Positions 7,667 to 17,075 of a DNA stretch of 45,127 nt are shown here, piece by piece. A model generated the notes under the pieces. The model was not told the origin of the DNA. It was given only the letters and a program-made list of their open reading frames with translations, and searched no databases. A program made the position numbers and the translations under genes. This stretch comes from an uncultured Bacteroidia bacterium (GTDB lineage: Bacteria > Bacteroidota > Bacteroidia > Bacteroidales > CAJPTX01): assembly GCA_938038735.1 (NCBI GenBank), contig CALHSW010000068.1, positions 1 to 45,127 on the forward strand, read 5' to 3'. Numbering within the stretch: position 1 is the stretch's first letter; every line of letters starts with the position of its first letter.

Positions 7667-10600
7667 ATGAAGAAAGTACTACTCTTATTCATGGTGCTTG
7701 CTGTGAGCGTAGGGCTTGCACAAGCACAGAATCGCACGGTCTCCGGCGTGGTGACCGATGCAGAAACGGGTTCGCCCTTGCCCTTAGCAAATGTGCAAAT
7801 AAAGGGGACCACAACTGGCACTGTGACGGATAACGATGGCCGCTTCACGTTGCAGGTGTCTGGCGAGGAGGCGATTCTCGTGTTTTTCTACACGGGCTAC
7901 CAAACCCAGGAGATCCCGGTAGCGGGGCAAACCACGTTTAACGTGGCGCTCAAATCGGCCAATGAGGAGATTGACCAGGTGGTGGTGGTGGGCTACGGCA
8001 CGACCACCAAGAAGGCCTTTACGGGGGCTGCTTCGTCAGTGGGCGATGAGGCGATGCAGAATAAGGTTTCAACCAACCCGATAAAGGCGCTTGAGGCCAC
8101 GGTGCCGGGCTTGCAGATGAGTAGCTCATCGGGGCAGCCAGGCGCGCCGGTAGGAGTGTACATCCGAGGGTTTAACTCAATAAACTCCAGCACGGCGCCG
8201 CTCTACGTGATTGATGGAGTGCCCTTTGAGACCAGTGCGGTGAGTACCCGCTCCAACGAGGGGGTTGACCTCTCCCCGCTGGCGGCACTTAACCCAGATG
8301 ATATAGCCTCGTACACTGTGCTAAAGGATGCCACCGCAACGGCCATCTACGGGGCGCGTGCAGCTAATGGTGTTATCGTTATTACCACGAAGAAGGGGAA
8401 AAAGGGCGGCCTATCGATTAACTTCAGCGCGAAGCTCGGTGCAGAGCTGCTCCCGCCCGTCCCAAGGAACTATCGGTTGCTGAACACCGAGGAGTACATG
8501 GAGATGTACATGGAGGGTTTCAAGAACTCGGTACCCATGTATTGGGACGATGTAAATTACGAGCTTGGAGGAAAACATCATGTACCAACGGTGGAAGACA
8601 TACTTGGGAATCAAGATGCGTTGTACGACTATATCGATTTGTTTGAGGGGTTGTATTGGTCGGGGAGTACCTTCAACGAGAAGGGGGTTCGAGGGTGGAG
8701 GGATGTCAATACCAACTGGCTCAAGGAGATTACGCGGCCGGGCTTTGTGCAGAACTACTCACTCAGCGTGATGGGAGGCGGAGAGTCGGAGACTGCGGCT
8801 ACGCACTACATGTCGGTAGAGTATTTGGACAATAAGGCATACATGCGGGGTAAGGATTTAAATAGGATTAGCTTCCGCTACAATATGGACCAGCAGCCGT
8901 GGAGGATTTTTAAGTATGGGATTAACTTCTCGGTGGCGCAAACGACCTCAAATATGGGGGCTGGCGGAGGGTATTTTAGCGATCCGCTCACGCAGGCGTA
9001 CATGATTGTGCCAGTGGTACCCGTAAAGGATGCCAAGGGCGAGTGGAATTTTGATAATAATACGGGCTACAACCCAGTTGCGCAACGTAGCGAAAAGGGT
9101 GATAAGAATACCATGAAGATGCGCCGTTTCGTTGCGATTCCGTACGTTCAGTTTAACATACTGCCGCAGCTAGTCTTCCAGTCGAAGTTTGGGCTTGATG
9201 CCTTGCTGCAGCAGGAGTTTGGCTACTGGTCGTTTTATGGGCAACAGGGAAGAGATATGAATGGGATGGGCGAGATGACCAACTATAACCGATTCATGAT
9301 GACGTGGACGAACACGCTGGCGTATCGCCAAACTTTTGTGGAGGCGCACACGCTGAATGCGCTGTTTGGCTATGAGGCGCAGCGTATGCAGGATGATAAT
9401 GCATACTTAGCGGCGAGCAACTACCCGGTTGACTATTTGAACTCGGTGAGCTTGGCTTCAAAGCCTTCAGATGCTACCACCCAGAAGGCGGCGCTCGGCA
9501 TGCAGTCTCTATTTGTGAACGTGGAGTACGACTATATGAATCGATACTACCTATCGGGATCGCTGCGTTTTGATGGGTCAAGCCGTTTCCACCCATCCAA
9601 GTATTGGGCGCCATTTTGGTCGGTCGGCGCGAAATGGCGGATTGCAGAGGAAGCGTTTATGGCGCCTGCGCAGAAGTGGCTAAACGAGTTGACGCTACGC
9701 ACGAGTTACGGTACGACAGGTAACCAGTCGGTGGGGAGCGGCTGGTACGCATGGCAGGATTTATATGGGTTTGGCTATAACTACAATGGCCGAGGGGGAT
9801 CGAAGCGTGAGCAGATGGAGAATAGAGATCTATCGTGGGAGCAGACGAACAAGTGGAATTTGGGGCTTGATTTGGCCTTCTTCTACCGTTTGAACATCTC
9901 GGTCGATTGGTACTACCATCTGACGAAAGATATGGTATTCGCCATGCCGCTGTCGCGGGCAACGGGCTTTTCCTCAATCTATAAGAATATCGGCTTGATG
10001 CGTAACCAGGGGCTTGAGTTCAGCATTAATGCCCATGCGGTAAAAATGGAGAACTTTAATTGGCATTTAACCCTGGTAGGCTCTCACAATGAGAACAAGA
10101 TAAAGAAGCTTAGCACCAATAAGCCGATAAAGCAAAACCTAACGATTCGAGAGGTTGGGCATGACTACTTCACGTGGAGAATGTTTAAGTACGCAGGGGT
10201 GGATCCACAGACGGGCGAAAGGCAGTGGTACGACAAAGATGGGAATATTGAGAAGAACTACAATAGGCTTGCCGCTAAGGATGAGAACAAGTACTACGTT
10301 GGTACCGCAACACCGAAGTTCCAGGGCAGTTTGACCAGCTCAATGGATTTCTACGGGGTGGATTTTTCCTTCCAGTTCTCTACGATGCTAGGGCACATGA
10401 TATTCGGTGACCATTTACGGTACGATGAACAGATCGGGGGTACGATGCCGAGCAACATGACGCATTGGGTGTACGATCGCCGTTGGAAAAAGCCCGGAGA
10501 TGTGACTGACGTTCCAAAATTTGTATACGGAGGAGATGCAAATAAAGTCTCAACGCAGTTCTTAATGAAAGGGAACTACTTGAAGCTGCAGTCGGTGACG

Positions 10601-10804
10601 TTGGGATATACACTGCCTAAGGCTTGGACTGACAAGATGATGATGAAGAGTTTCCGAATATTTGCTACTGCGGAGAATTTGTACACGTTTAAGAGTAGAA
10701 ACTACAGAGGATTTAATCCAGCCGATGTGCCGTTGAATGGATTGCAGTGGTGGAACTATCCCGCTCCACTCACGATTATCGGAGGTTTAACAGTAGGATT
10801 TTAG
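7667..10804 (+). CDS. SusC/RagA-type TonB-dependent outer-membrane transporter
   Basis: A 1045-residue outer-membrane importer. A signal peptide (1-20, ending AQAQ) precedes a carboxypeptidase-regulatory-like domain (about 22-110, VSGVVTDAETGSPLP), a TonB-box-like stretch (DQVVVVGYGTTTKK), the plug (about 120-230, with VPGLQM, IRGFNS, PLYVIDGVP, YGARAANGVI) and a long 22-strand-type barrel ending in the terminal phenylalanine of GLTVGF. In this family the barrel is lidded by the SusD lipoprotein encoded 18 bases downstream. Together they take up oligosaccharides or peptides using TonB energy. No glycoside hydrolase, peptidase or anti-sigma gene is next door, so the substrate cannot be inferred. 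Confidence 0.97.
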   Translation: MKKVLLLFMVLAVSVGLAQAQNRTVSGVVTDAETGSPLPLANVQIKGTTTGTVTDNDGRFTLQVSGEEAILVFFYTGYQTQEIPVAGQTTFNVALKSANEEIDQVVVVGYGTTTKKAFTGAASSVGDEAMQNKVSTNPIKALEATVPGLQMSSSSGQPGAPVGVYIRGFNSINSSTAPLYVIDGVPFETSAVSTRSNEGVDLSPLAALNPDDIASYTVLKDATATAIYGARAANGVIVITTKKGKKGGLSINFSAKLGAELLPPVPRNYRLLNTEEYMEMYMEGFKNSVPMYWDDVNYELGGKHHVPTVEDILGNQDALYDYIDLFEGLYWSGSTFNEKGVRGWRDVNTNWLKEITRPGFVQNYSLSVMGGGESETAATHYMSVEYLDNKAYMRGKDLNRISFRYNMDQQPWRIFKYGINFSVAQTTSNMGAGGGYFSDPLTQAYMIVPVVPVKDAKGEWNFDNNTGYNPVAQRSEKGDKNTMKMRRFVAIPYVQFNILPQLVFQSKFGLDALLQQEFGYWSFYGQQGRDMNGMGEMTNYNRFMMTWTNTLAYRQTFVEAHTLNALFGYEAQRMQDDNAYLAASNYPVDYLNSVSLASKPSDATTQKAALGMQSLFVNVEYDYMNRYYLSGSLRFDGSSRFHPSKYWAPFWSVGAKWRIAEEAFMAPAQKWLNELTLRTSYGTTGNQSVGSGWYAWQDLYGFGYNYNGRGGSKREQMENRDLSWEQTNKWNLGLDLAFFYRLNISVDWYYHLTKDMVFAMPLSRATGFSSIYKNIGLMRNQGLEFSINAHAVKMENFNWHLTLVGSHNENKIKKLSTNKPIKQNLTIREVGHDYFTWRMFKYAGVDPQTGERQWYDKDGNIEKNYNRLAAKDENKYYVGTATPKFQGSLTSSMDFYGVDFSFQFSTMLGHMIFGDHLRYDEQIGGTMPSNMTHWVYDRRWKKPGDVTDVPKFVYGGDANKVSTQFLMKGNYLKLQSVTLGYTLPKAWTDKMMMKSFRIFATAENLYTFKSRNYRGFNPADVPLNGLQWWNYPAPLTIIGGLTVGF

Positions 10805-10822
10805 CGAGGAGGAGGAATAGAT

Positions 10823-12268
10823 ATGAAGAGAATAGTTGATTTAGGAGCAGGTTTGGTGCTGCTGGTGTTGCTGTGCGTAGGGTGCAAGAAAGAGCTTCCG
10901 AACTACCAGCAGATACCCACTACCGATGCGTTTAGGACAACGAAGGATGTTCAAAATGGATTGATAGGGTGCTACAATTTGTTTGGAACCTACGAGTTCG
11001 CAGGGCGGAACGTCATTGCGGTAGGGGATATGTGCGGCACGCTGGGAAAGGCGAGTCCAGCATCGGGGCACTTCGTTGACATGAATAAGCTTTCGATTTC
11101 TCCAGTGACCCCAGAGCTCGCGGAGATGTGGGCGAGGGGCTATCAGATACTTGATGCGTGTACGAGGACGATAATTGGGGGGAAGGCACTCATAAATGAC
11201 AAGCTGTCGAAGGATCCAAAGTACTATGAGGGTGATATACTCACCGTCAATTCGTGCATAGGGCAAGCGTATGGGCTGCGGGCGCTAACCGAACTCTATC
11301 TGGTCAATCTGTTTGGCAAGCGATACGAGGGGAATCAAGATGCGCTCGGCATAATACTGGTGCCGGATGATAAGCCGATAGAGAAGGGCGAGCGGGTCTC
11401 TCGTGCCACGGTGGCGAAGGTTTACGAGGCGATATTTGACGATTTGAAAAAAGCGGATGAGCATTTCAAAGGGGAGACTGAAGAGAGCTACGCGAGTGCA
11501 TTTTACATTGGGGTAGGGACTTTACAGGCAATAGCGGCTCGAGCTTACCTCTACAAGGCGGACTACAAGAATGCGCTTGATGCTGCGAAGGCTGCGCTAA
11601 AGGCCGTAGGCATAGAAGGCTTATCGGGAGAACCGCTATCGGGCGATGCCTACCTGAATATGTTTAGGTCGCTGGCGATAGAACCCAAGGAACACATTTT
11701 CCTCCTTGCAAAGTCTTCTGATGACAATCTATCAGCCGATGCCCTTAACACGCTATACGGTAGCTATAAGGCAACGGTGACGGTTCAGTTTGATACAGCG
11801 GCAGATATGCGCAACAAGCTTGTTGGTGAAATTAGTATACGGAATCAGCCGTTGAAATGGGCTGGGATTCCCGGCGAGCAGGCCGTTTCGAACATTCCTA
11901 TATTTAGGGTTTCAGAGATGGCGCTGATAGTGGCTGAGGCGGCGCTCAAGACAGGGGACGATGCTACGGCCAAAGAGGCATTGCTATTCGTGTCCAAACG
12001 GGGTGGTGCAGAACATGTTGCCAACGTGGAGACCCTGTGGAGCGGTGATGAGCAGTCAAAGCTAGCGGCGATAAAGCTGGAGCGGCGGTTGGAGCTCTTC
12101 GCGGAAGGGCATGATTTCTATGACATGCGCCGTTGGGGAGATGTGGCAAAAAGAGGTGATCACGTATACGATTTATCGAGGTACGCCTTCCCAATTCCTG
12201 ATGGCGAGATAAGTGCAGATTTCGGTACGGAGCCGACCCCGGTGGAAGATTACTTGCCGATTAGATAG
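10823..12268 (+). CDS. SusD/RagB-family nutrient-binding lipoprotein
   Basis: A 481-residue surface lipoprotein. The signal peptide ends in the lipobox CVGC (cysteine near residue 21) followed by KKELPNY. SusD features include the early YNLFGTYEF region, TPR-like helices (YGLRALTELYLVNLFG; AYLYKADYKNALDAAKAAL) and the C-terminal RRLELFAEGHDFYDMRRWGD. An AGGAGGAGG run lies 8 bases before the ATG, one of the strongest ribosome sites in the window. It acts as the hinged ligand-binding lid of the upstream SusC barrel. A strong terminator closes the two-gene operon. Confidence 0.96.
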   Translation: MKRIVDLGAGLVLLVLLCVGCKKELPNYQQIPTTDAFRTTKDVQNGLIGCYNLFGTYEFAGRNVIAVGDMCGTLGKASPASGHFVDMNKLSISPVTPELAEMWARGYQILDACTRTIIGGKALINDKLSKDPKYYEGDILTVNSCIGQAYGLRALTELYLVNLFGKRYEGNQDALGIILVPDDKPIEKGERVSRATVAKVYEAIFDDLKKADEHFKGETEESYASAFYIGVGTLQAIAARAYLYKADYKNALDAAKAALKAVGIEGLSGEPLSGDAYLNMFRSLAIEPKEHIFLLAKSSDDNLSADALNTLYGSYKATVTVQFDTAADMRNKLVGEISIRNQPLKWAGIPGEQAVSNIPIFRVSEMALIVAEAALKTGDDATAKEALLFVSKRGGAEHVANVETLWSGDEQSKLAAIKLERRLELFAEGHDFYDMRRWGDVAKRGDHVYDLSRYAFPIPDGEISADFGTEPTPVEDYLPIR

Positions 12269-12297
12269 TATAAAGTGCTAGTCTACTAGTTGTTAGA

Positions 12298-12333
12298 AAG
12301 GCGGAGCGGCAGGGATGTCGCTCCGCCTTTTCG
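12298..12333 (+). terminator. Terminator of the susC-susD operon
   Basis: AAGGCGGAGCG (12298-12308) pairs with CGCTCCGCCTT (12319-12329) around a 10-base loop, followed by TTCG. An 11-bp perfect stem 29 bases after the susD stop. Confidence 0.9.
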
Positions 12334-12740
12334 TTTAGAGATAGGGGTGTATTGGCTCTATGGGAGGCTGCGCATGGGGGCTTTGGATGCCATCGAGATG
12401 GGGACGGGCAGTTACGTTGGTACAAGAACTGTGTCTATCCCGGTCTATCGCTAGCTCCTTTGGGGCAAATATTTGGCTAACTTTGGTCTAGTTGTAGATG
12501 AGGCATGTGTGTAGCGCCAAGCTGGCTTCATTGAGGTAGCGCCAGTGCTGCATTATTTTACTGCGTATTGCCTATTGGGCAAAGGCTTTGGGGAGGGTCG
12601 ACGCATATTGAAAACAAAAGGGTTATAATTCTCGTTTTTATATAGGTGTGGGGTTGGGGATTGGTGTGGAGCGTTTCTAGGTTGTATTGCGGGGGGCGGA
12701 ATGGGCGGAGGATGGTGAAAGAAAAAGAGAGCAGTGAGTA
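12334..12740. other. Intergenic region before the chemoreceptor gene
   Basis: About 400 bases with no acceptable gene. It holds a good -7 box at 12478-12485, about 250 bases before the chemoreceptor start, so a transcript from it would carry a long leader or a small RNA. A weaker box (TAGGTTGT, 12678-12685) is nearer to the start. No clear RNA fold was recognised. Confidence 0.5.
12478..12485 (+). promoter_or_regulatory. -7 box in a gene-free stretch
   Basis: TAACTTTG matches TAnnTTTG exactly. A TTTG at 12459-12462 lies 15 bases upstream, a little close for a -33 box. The next gene starts 255 bases later. Confidence 0.35.
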
Positions 12741-14624
12741 ATGAGGAAATTTATTTCTATACGAACGAAGATAGGTGTCGCCGCGAGCTTAGGCACATTC
12801 ATAGTGGTGCTTATACTCACTGCGATTAATGTTAACGTACAGTATAAGAATCGGTTGCGGGAGATAAACACCTTGGCGCAGCAAGAGGCGGAGGATGCCA
12901 TGCGGGAGATTCTTCTAAACATGAATGGCGGGATGTGCGGGGCGGAGTACATGGCCGATATGGTGCGATTGGGGGTGACGAAAGGGCTGACGCGGAGGCA
13001 GCTGGAGGCGATAATGGGCCAGTTGGTGCTGGAAAACAGCCATTTTAGGGGCGGGCTGTTGGCCTTTGAGCCAAATGCGTACGATGGGCGAGATGCGCAG
13101 TACGCCGATTCGTTGGGGGCCGATGGGACGGGGCGTTTCGTTACCTATCTGTTCCGCAACGAGGACCAAACGATCGGGCGAGAGGCTATTACCTCGTATA
13201 AGAACGAAGGGGCTGCGCCCTGGTACTATGCTCCTAAGCGGGTTGGCAAAGAGCTGGTGACCGAGCCGGTGACGTACGAGATTGATGGGAAGGCGCATCG
13301 GTTGATAACATTTGTGACGCCGATAATCCAAGAGGGTGTGTTTTTGGGTGTCGTGGGGTTTGACATGGATCTGGAGCTAATACAGCAAGCGTTTGAAGGG
13401 TTTAGAGGGCGAGAGGCCATTTGCGATGTGTCGTTCATCACGTACGATGGAACCTGCGTGGCGAGTTCGTTGCAGCCGGAGATCGTGGATAAGAGCATAG
13501 CGACGTTCTACGGCGCGGAGTACCCTAAGCGGCTGCGCCGGTTGCAGGCGGGGGAGACGTACTCGGATAAGGATCGCGAGAACCACTACGTCTATTTCCC
13601 GATATGGTTCAACCGGTCGCCGTTGCCGTGGCAGGTGCGCTTTACGCTGCCCAATAGCTATGTGTATGGGCAGCAGGTGCGGCAAATGGCCATTTCAATC
13701 GGGATAGGATTGGGCTTGCTCCTTGTGATTGCGGTTGGGATAGTGCTGATAGTGCGAAGGTTCTTGGCGCCGCTCGGAACGTTGGCGGGCAGCGCGGATC
13801 GCATCGCGGCGGGTGATCTATCAGTAAAGATTCCTGCGGATATGGCGAACGATGAGATAGGATTGATGGGGCGTAAGGTAGTAGCCATGGTGGAGTCGTT
13901 CCGCGAGATTGTGTCGAGTATACAGGACGGTGCGCAGAATATGCTATCGGCGAGCCATCAGGTGAGCAATGGGGCGGAGCAGCTGGCGCAGGGGAGTGCG
14001 CAGGAGGCATCATCGATAGAGGAGGTGACCGCGTCGATGGCGCAGATGGGAGCATCGATAGGCCAGAATCGGGACAATGCAAAGACCACGGAGTGCGTGA
14101 GCAATGCGGTGTCGGAGGGTATGCAGGGCAGTATGCAGAGCGTTTACGAGACGAACGGATTTGTCCAAGAGATTGCGCATAAGATTGGAGTGATAAACGA
14201 AATTGCGAATCAGACGAATATTCTGGCGCTGAACGCTGCGGTGGAGGCAGCGCGCGCCGGGGAGCAGGGGAGAGGATTTGCAGTGGTGGCGGCCGAGGTG
14301 CGCAAGCTCGCAGAGCTGAGCCAGAGCGCGGCGGGAGAGATAACCGCATTGGCGCAGCGGTGCGTGGATAGCGGCAATACCACCACGGATGCCGTGGCGC
14401 GGCTTGTGCCGGAGATGGAGAAGTCGGTAGGGCTTGTGCGGGAGATTACGGCCAGCACAGAGGAGCAAAATAGGGGTGTTCAGCAGATAAACGGGGCTAT
14501 GCAGCAACTAAACGACCAAACGCAGCGTAATGCGACCCTATCGGAGGAGCTAGCTTCAAGCGCAGAGGAGATGGCAAGGCAGGCCGAGACGCTGCGCGAT
14601 GCCGTGGCGAGGTTTAAGCTCTAG
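12741..14624 (+). CDS. Methyl-accepting chemotaxis protein with dCache sensor
   Basis: A 627-residue chemoreceptor. Membrane span one is at about 13-31; an extracellular double-Cache domain covers about 40-300 (AAPWYYAPKRVGKELVTEP, then TPIIQEGVFLGVVGFDMDLE); span two is at about 317-338; a HAMP domain follows (LAPLGTLAGSADRIAAGDL, about 340-395); the rest is a signalling coiled coil with the highly conserved hairpin tip (NEIANQTNILALNAAVEAARAGEQGRGFAVVAAEVRKLAE). It would pass small-molecule signals to CheA/CheW, but no che gene is in this window. Chemoreceptors are uncommon in Bacteroidales, which lack flagella. The next gene carries a related Cache sensor. Confidence 0.95.
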   Translation: MRKFISIRTKIGVAASLGTFIVVLILTAINVNVQYKNRLREINTLAQQEAEDAMREILLNMNGGMCGAEYMADMVRLGVTKGLTRRQLEAIMGQLVLENSHFRGGLLAFEPNAYDGRDAQYADSLGADGTGRFVTYLFRNEDQTIGREAITSYKNEGAAPWYYAPKRVGKELVTEPVTYEIDGKAHRLITFVTPIIQEGVFLGVVGFDMDLELIQQAFEGFRGREAICDVSFITYDGTCVASSLQPEIVDKSIATFYGAEYPKRLRRLQAGETYSDKDRENHYVYFPIWFNRSPLPWQVRFTLPNSYVYGQQVRQMAISIGIGLGLLLVIAVGIVLIVRRFLAPLGTLAGSADRIAAGDLSVKIPADMANDEIGLMGRKVVAMVESFREIVSSIQDGAQNMLSASHQVSNGAEQLAQGSAQEASSIEEVTASMAQMGASIGQNRDNAKTTECVSNAVSEGMQGSMQSVYETNGFVQEIAHKIGVINEIANQTNILALNAAVEAARAGEQGRGFAVVAAEVRKLAELSQSAAGEITALAQRCVDSGNTTTDAVARLVPEMEKSVGLVREITASTEEQNRGVQQINGAMQQLNDQTQRNATLSEELASSAEEMARQAETLRDAVARFKL

Positions 14625-14708
14625 CTGCCCTGCCGCACCCGATTGGCTGCCCGTGCTGTAGGCGGATGGCGATATTTTGGGCACTAAGCTGTACAGGTGG
14701 ATTTTTCG

Positions 14709-14716
14709 TATATTTG
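14709..14716 (+). promoter_or_regulatory. -7 box setting the start of the Cache-GAF gene
   Basis: TATATTTG matches TAnnTTTG and is followed by GC. Transcription should begin near 14723, which rules out the in-frame upstream start at 14697 for this promoter and favours GTG 14757, preceded by GGAGGAGG. Confidence 0.5.
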
Positions 14717-14756
14717 CGCCGCGGGGCGTGCGGTGAGTGGAGGAGGAAAAGCTAGC

Positions 14757-17075
14757 GTGGGCATGCGGATAAGGTTAGGGTTACGACAGAAGTTTTTGCT
14801 GTTTGTGCTGCCGGTGTCGGTGGTGATATATGTGCTATCGATGGGGTACATCGTGAGCGCGGACCGCAATGCCATGTTGGCAGATTCGTACCAAAAGGTG
14901 CGGCTAAACGCATGGAAATCGGCGGGGGAGGTGCGAACGCGCATGACCCGCTACGTATCAATCACCGACGGCTTAGCCTTGGCGTTTTCTAACTACTACA
15001 AAAAACCGTCTTCGGATTGGCAGGCGGAGTACCTATCGATGCTGCAGCAGGTGTTTACCTCCACGCCGGAGATGTCATCTCTGTGGGATAGCTGGGAGTA
15101 CTACGCCTACGTGCCGAACTATAAGAAGAGCTACGGGCGTTTGGCGCGGCAGCTGTGGCGCGATGCGGAGGGGAATGTGCATACGGAGCGGGTGGAGCTG
15201 AGCGTGATGGGCGACCCTGCGCAGTATGGTGCGTTCAAGGCGCGTAATGAGGCCGATTTTTGGGAACCCTATGAGGATGTAACAAGTAGCAATCGGCAGA
15301 AGGGACGGCTGATGACCACCGTGGCGTCGCCTATACGCCGAGAAGGGAAGTATGTGGGGGCTGTGGCGTGCGATGTGGAGCTGGGGTGGTTGCAGAAGCT
15401 CGTGCAGTCGGTGAAGCCGTTCGTGGAGAGCGATGCTTTTTTGGTGTCATCCTCGGGATCAATCATAGCGCATCCCGCAGACTCCTTGCTGCTCCAAAAT
15501 ATAGGGGACGTATACCCCGAAGCGGTTCAAAACGAAGGGATCGCGCGGCGGATTCCGCAGGGCGAGGAGATGTCGTTTATTCATGTGGATAGGGCCGGGG
15601 TGCGCTACTTCGTTTACATGGCTCCGGTGGTGGTTTCAGGGGTGCGATCAAAGTGGGCGCTCGGCGTGCAGGTGCCGCTGCACGTCATCACAGAGTCGGC
15701 GGATCTGAGCGTGCGGTTGGCGATAGAGGCGCTGCTGCTGTCGGTAGCGTTGCTGGTGGTGCTGTTGGTGGTGATAGCCAACGGAGTGACGCGCCCGGTG
15801 CGCAAGGTGACGGCAGTGCTTAATCGTTTGGGGGAAGGCGATCTATCGGCTAATGTGGAGCTGCGCGTGGCTTCAGGGGATGAGCTGGAGGAGATGGCGC
15901 ATTCGGCGGAGCGGCTCACGCAGGGGCTTCTTGACAAGAGTAGGTCGGCGCAGCGCATCGGGGCGGGAGATTTGGAGAAGGAGATACCGCTGCTGAGCGA
16001 GCGCGATACGCTGGGGCGTTCGCTGCAAGCCATGCAGGAAAGCTTGCGGCGGGCTGCGGCTGAGGAGTCGCAGCGGCGGGAAGAGACGGCGCAGCGGACC
16101 TGGGCGAATCAGGGGCTACGTGAGCTGTCGTCAATTATTCGGGACAATACGGAGCAGCTGGAGGAGCTCTGTGAGCGCATGGTGCAGTACATGGTGCGCT
16201 ACATCGGGGCGGATCAGGGCGCGATGTACTTGGCCGTGGAGGGGGATGCGGAGGCGAAAACGGAGGATGGCCGTCCGAACTACCATCTCGCTACGGCGTT
16301 TGCCTGGGGGCGGCAGCGCTTTCTGTCGCATGATGTTGCCTTGGGGGAAGGATTCGTGGGGGCGTGCGCCATGGAGCGGCAGGTTCTCTTTATTACCGAT
16401 GTACCCAAAGATTATCCTGCGATTCCGGCGGGGGTGGGCGATGCGCCGCCGCGGTGCCTGGTGTTTGTGCCGTTTATCCATGAGGGCAATGTGGTCGGCA
16501 TTGCTGAGTTTGCGTCGTTCAAGTTGCTGCGGGAGTTTGAGGTGAATTTCTTAGAGCAAAGCGCGCCGATGGTGGCAGCGAGCATTTTCAGCGTGCGTGT
16601 TGGGGCGCAGACCCGAACCTTGCTAGAGCATTCGCAGGAGCAAACGGAGCTGCTTAGCTCGCAGGAGGAGGAGCTACGTCAGAATTTGGAAGAGCTGCAG
16701 GCCATTCAAGAGGATGCAACGCACCAGAAGCAGGCCATGGAGAGCTACATCGGGGCGATTAAGGGGGCGATGAACTACGCGGAGTACGATGCTCAGGGGC
16801 GTGTTATCGCCATTAGCGATCAATATCTCTTTGGCGCGGGAAAATCGCACGAGCAGGTGCTGGGTACGTACTTCTACGAGGGTTTGGATGTGACGGGGTG
16901 GGGCGTGCCGGAGTTTGAGGCGTTTTGGCAGTCGGTGCTAACGAGCAAATGCCAGTGGCTGCGCGCGGAGGTGGAAACGTTTGGTAAGCGGGTGGCGGTG
17001 CGAGAGGTGTACTTCCCAGTGCGCAGCGCGCAGGGTACGGTTGACCGTGTAATAAAATTCTCGTATGCGGAGTAA
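14757..17075 (+). CDS. Cache-HAMP-GAF-PAS membrane sensor without output domain
   Basis: A 772-residue membrane sensor. GTG 14757 is preferred because GGAGGAGG lies ten bases ahead; ATG 14763 is the alternative. Order: membrane span (about 13-33), extracellular Cache domain (about 40-315, with FWEPYEDV and SPIRREGKYVGAVACDVE), second span (about 322-342), HAMP (about 343-395, TRPVRKVTAVLNRLGEGDL), coiled region, GAF domain (about 455-615), coiled coil (SQEQTELLSSQEEELRQNL, 620-660) and a PAS-like end (about 661-772). No kinase, GGDEF, EAL, phosphatase or chemoreceptor tip is visible. It may act by protein contact, for example with a kinase or the adjacent chemoreceptor. It overlaps the following lipoprotein gene by 11 bases. 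Confidence 0.85.
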   Translation: MGMRIRLGLRQKFLLFVLPVSVVIYVLSMGYIVSADRNAMLADSYQKVRLNAWKSAGEVRTRMTRYVSITDGLALAFSNYYKKPSSDWQAEYLSMLQQVFTSTPEMSSLWDSWEYYAYVPNYKKSYGRLARQLWRDAEGNVHTERVELSVMGDPAQYGAFKARNEADFWEPYEDVTSSNRQKGRLMTTVASPIRREGKYVGAVACDVELGWLQKLVQSVKPFVESDAFLVSSSGSIIAHPADSLLLQNIGDVYPEAVQNEGIARRIPQGEEMSFIHVDRAGVRYFVYMAPVVVSGVRSKWALGVQVPLHVITESADLSVRLAIEALLLSVALLVVLLVVIANGVTRPVRKVTAVLNRLGEGDLSANVELRVASGDELEEMAHSAERLTQGLLDKSRSAQRIGAGDLEKEIPLLSERDTLGRSLQAMQESLRRAAAEESQRREETAQRTWANQGLRELSSIIRDNTEQLEELCERMVQYMVRYIGADQGAMYLAVEGDAEAKTEDGRPNYHLATAFAWGRQRFLSHDVALGEGFVGACAMERQVLFITDVPKDYPAIPAGVGDAPPRCLVFVPFIHEGNVVGIAEFASFKLLREFEVNFLEQSAPMVAASIFSVRVGAQTRTLLEHSQEQTELLSSQEEELRQNLEELQAIQEDATHQKQAMESYIGAIKGAMNYAEYDAQGRVIAISDQYLFGAGKSHEQVLGTYFYEGLDVTGWGVPEFEAFWQSVLTSKCQWLRAEVETFGKRVAVREVYFPVRSAQGTVDRVIKFSYAE

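Noticed and set aside
13642..14349. 235-codon minus-strand frame opposite the chemoreceptor
   Set aside because: Proline/serine-rich shadow of a GC-rich coding strand with no domain; the plus strand encodes a clear chemoreceptor.
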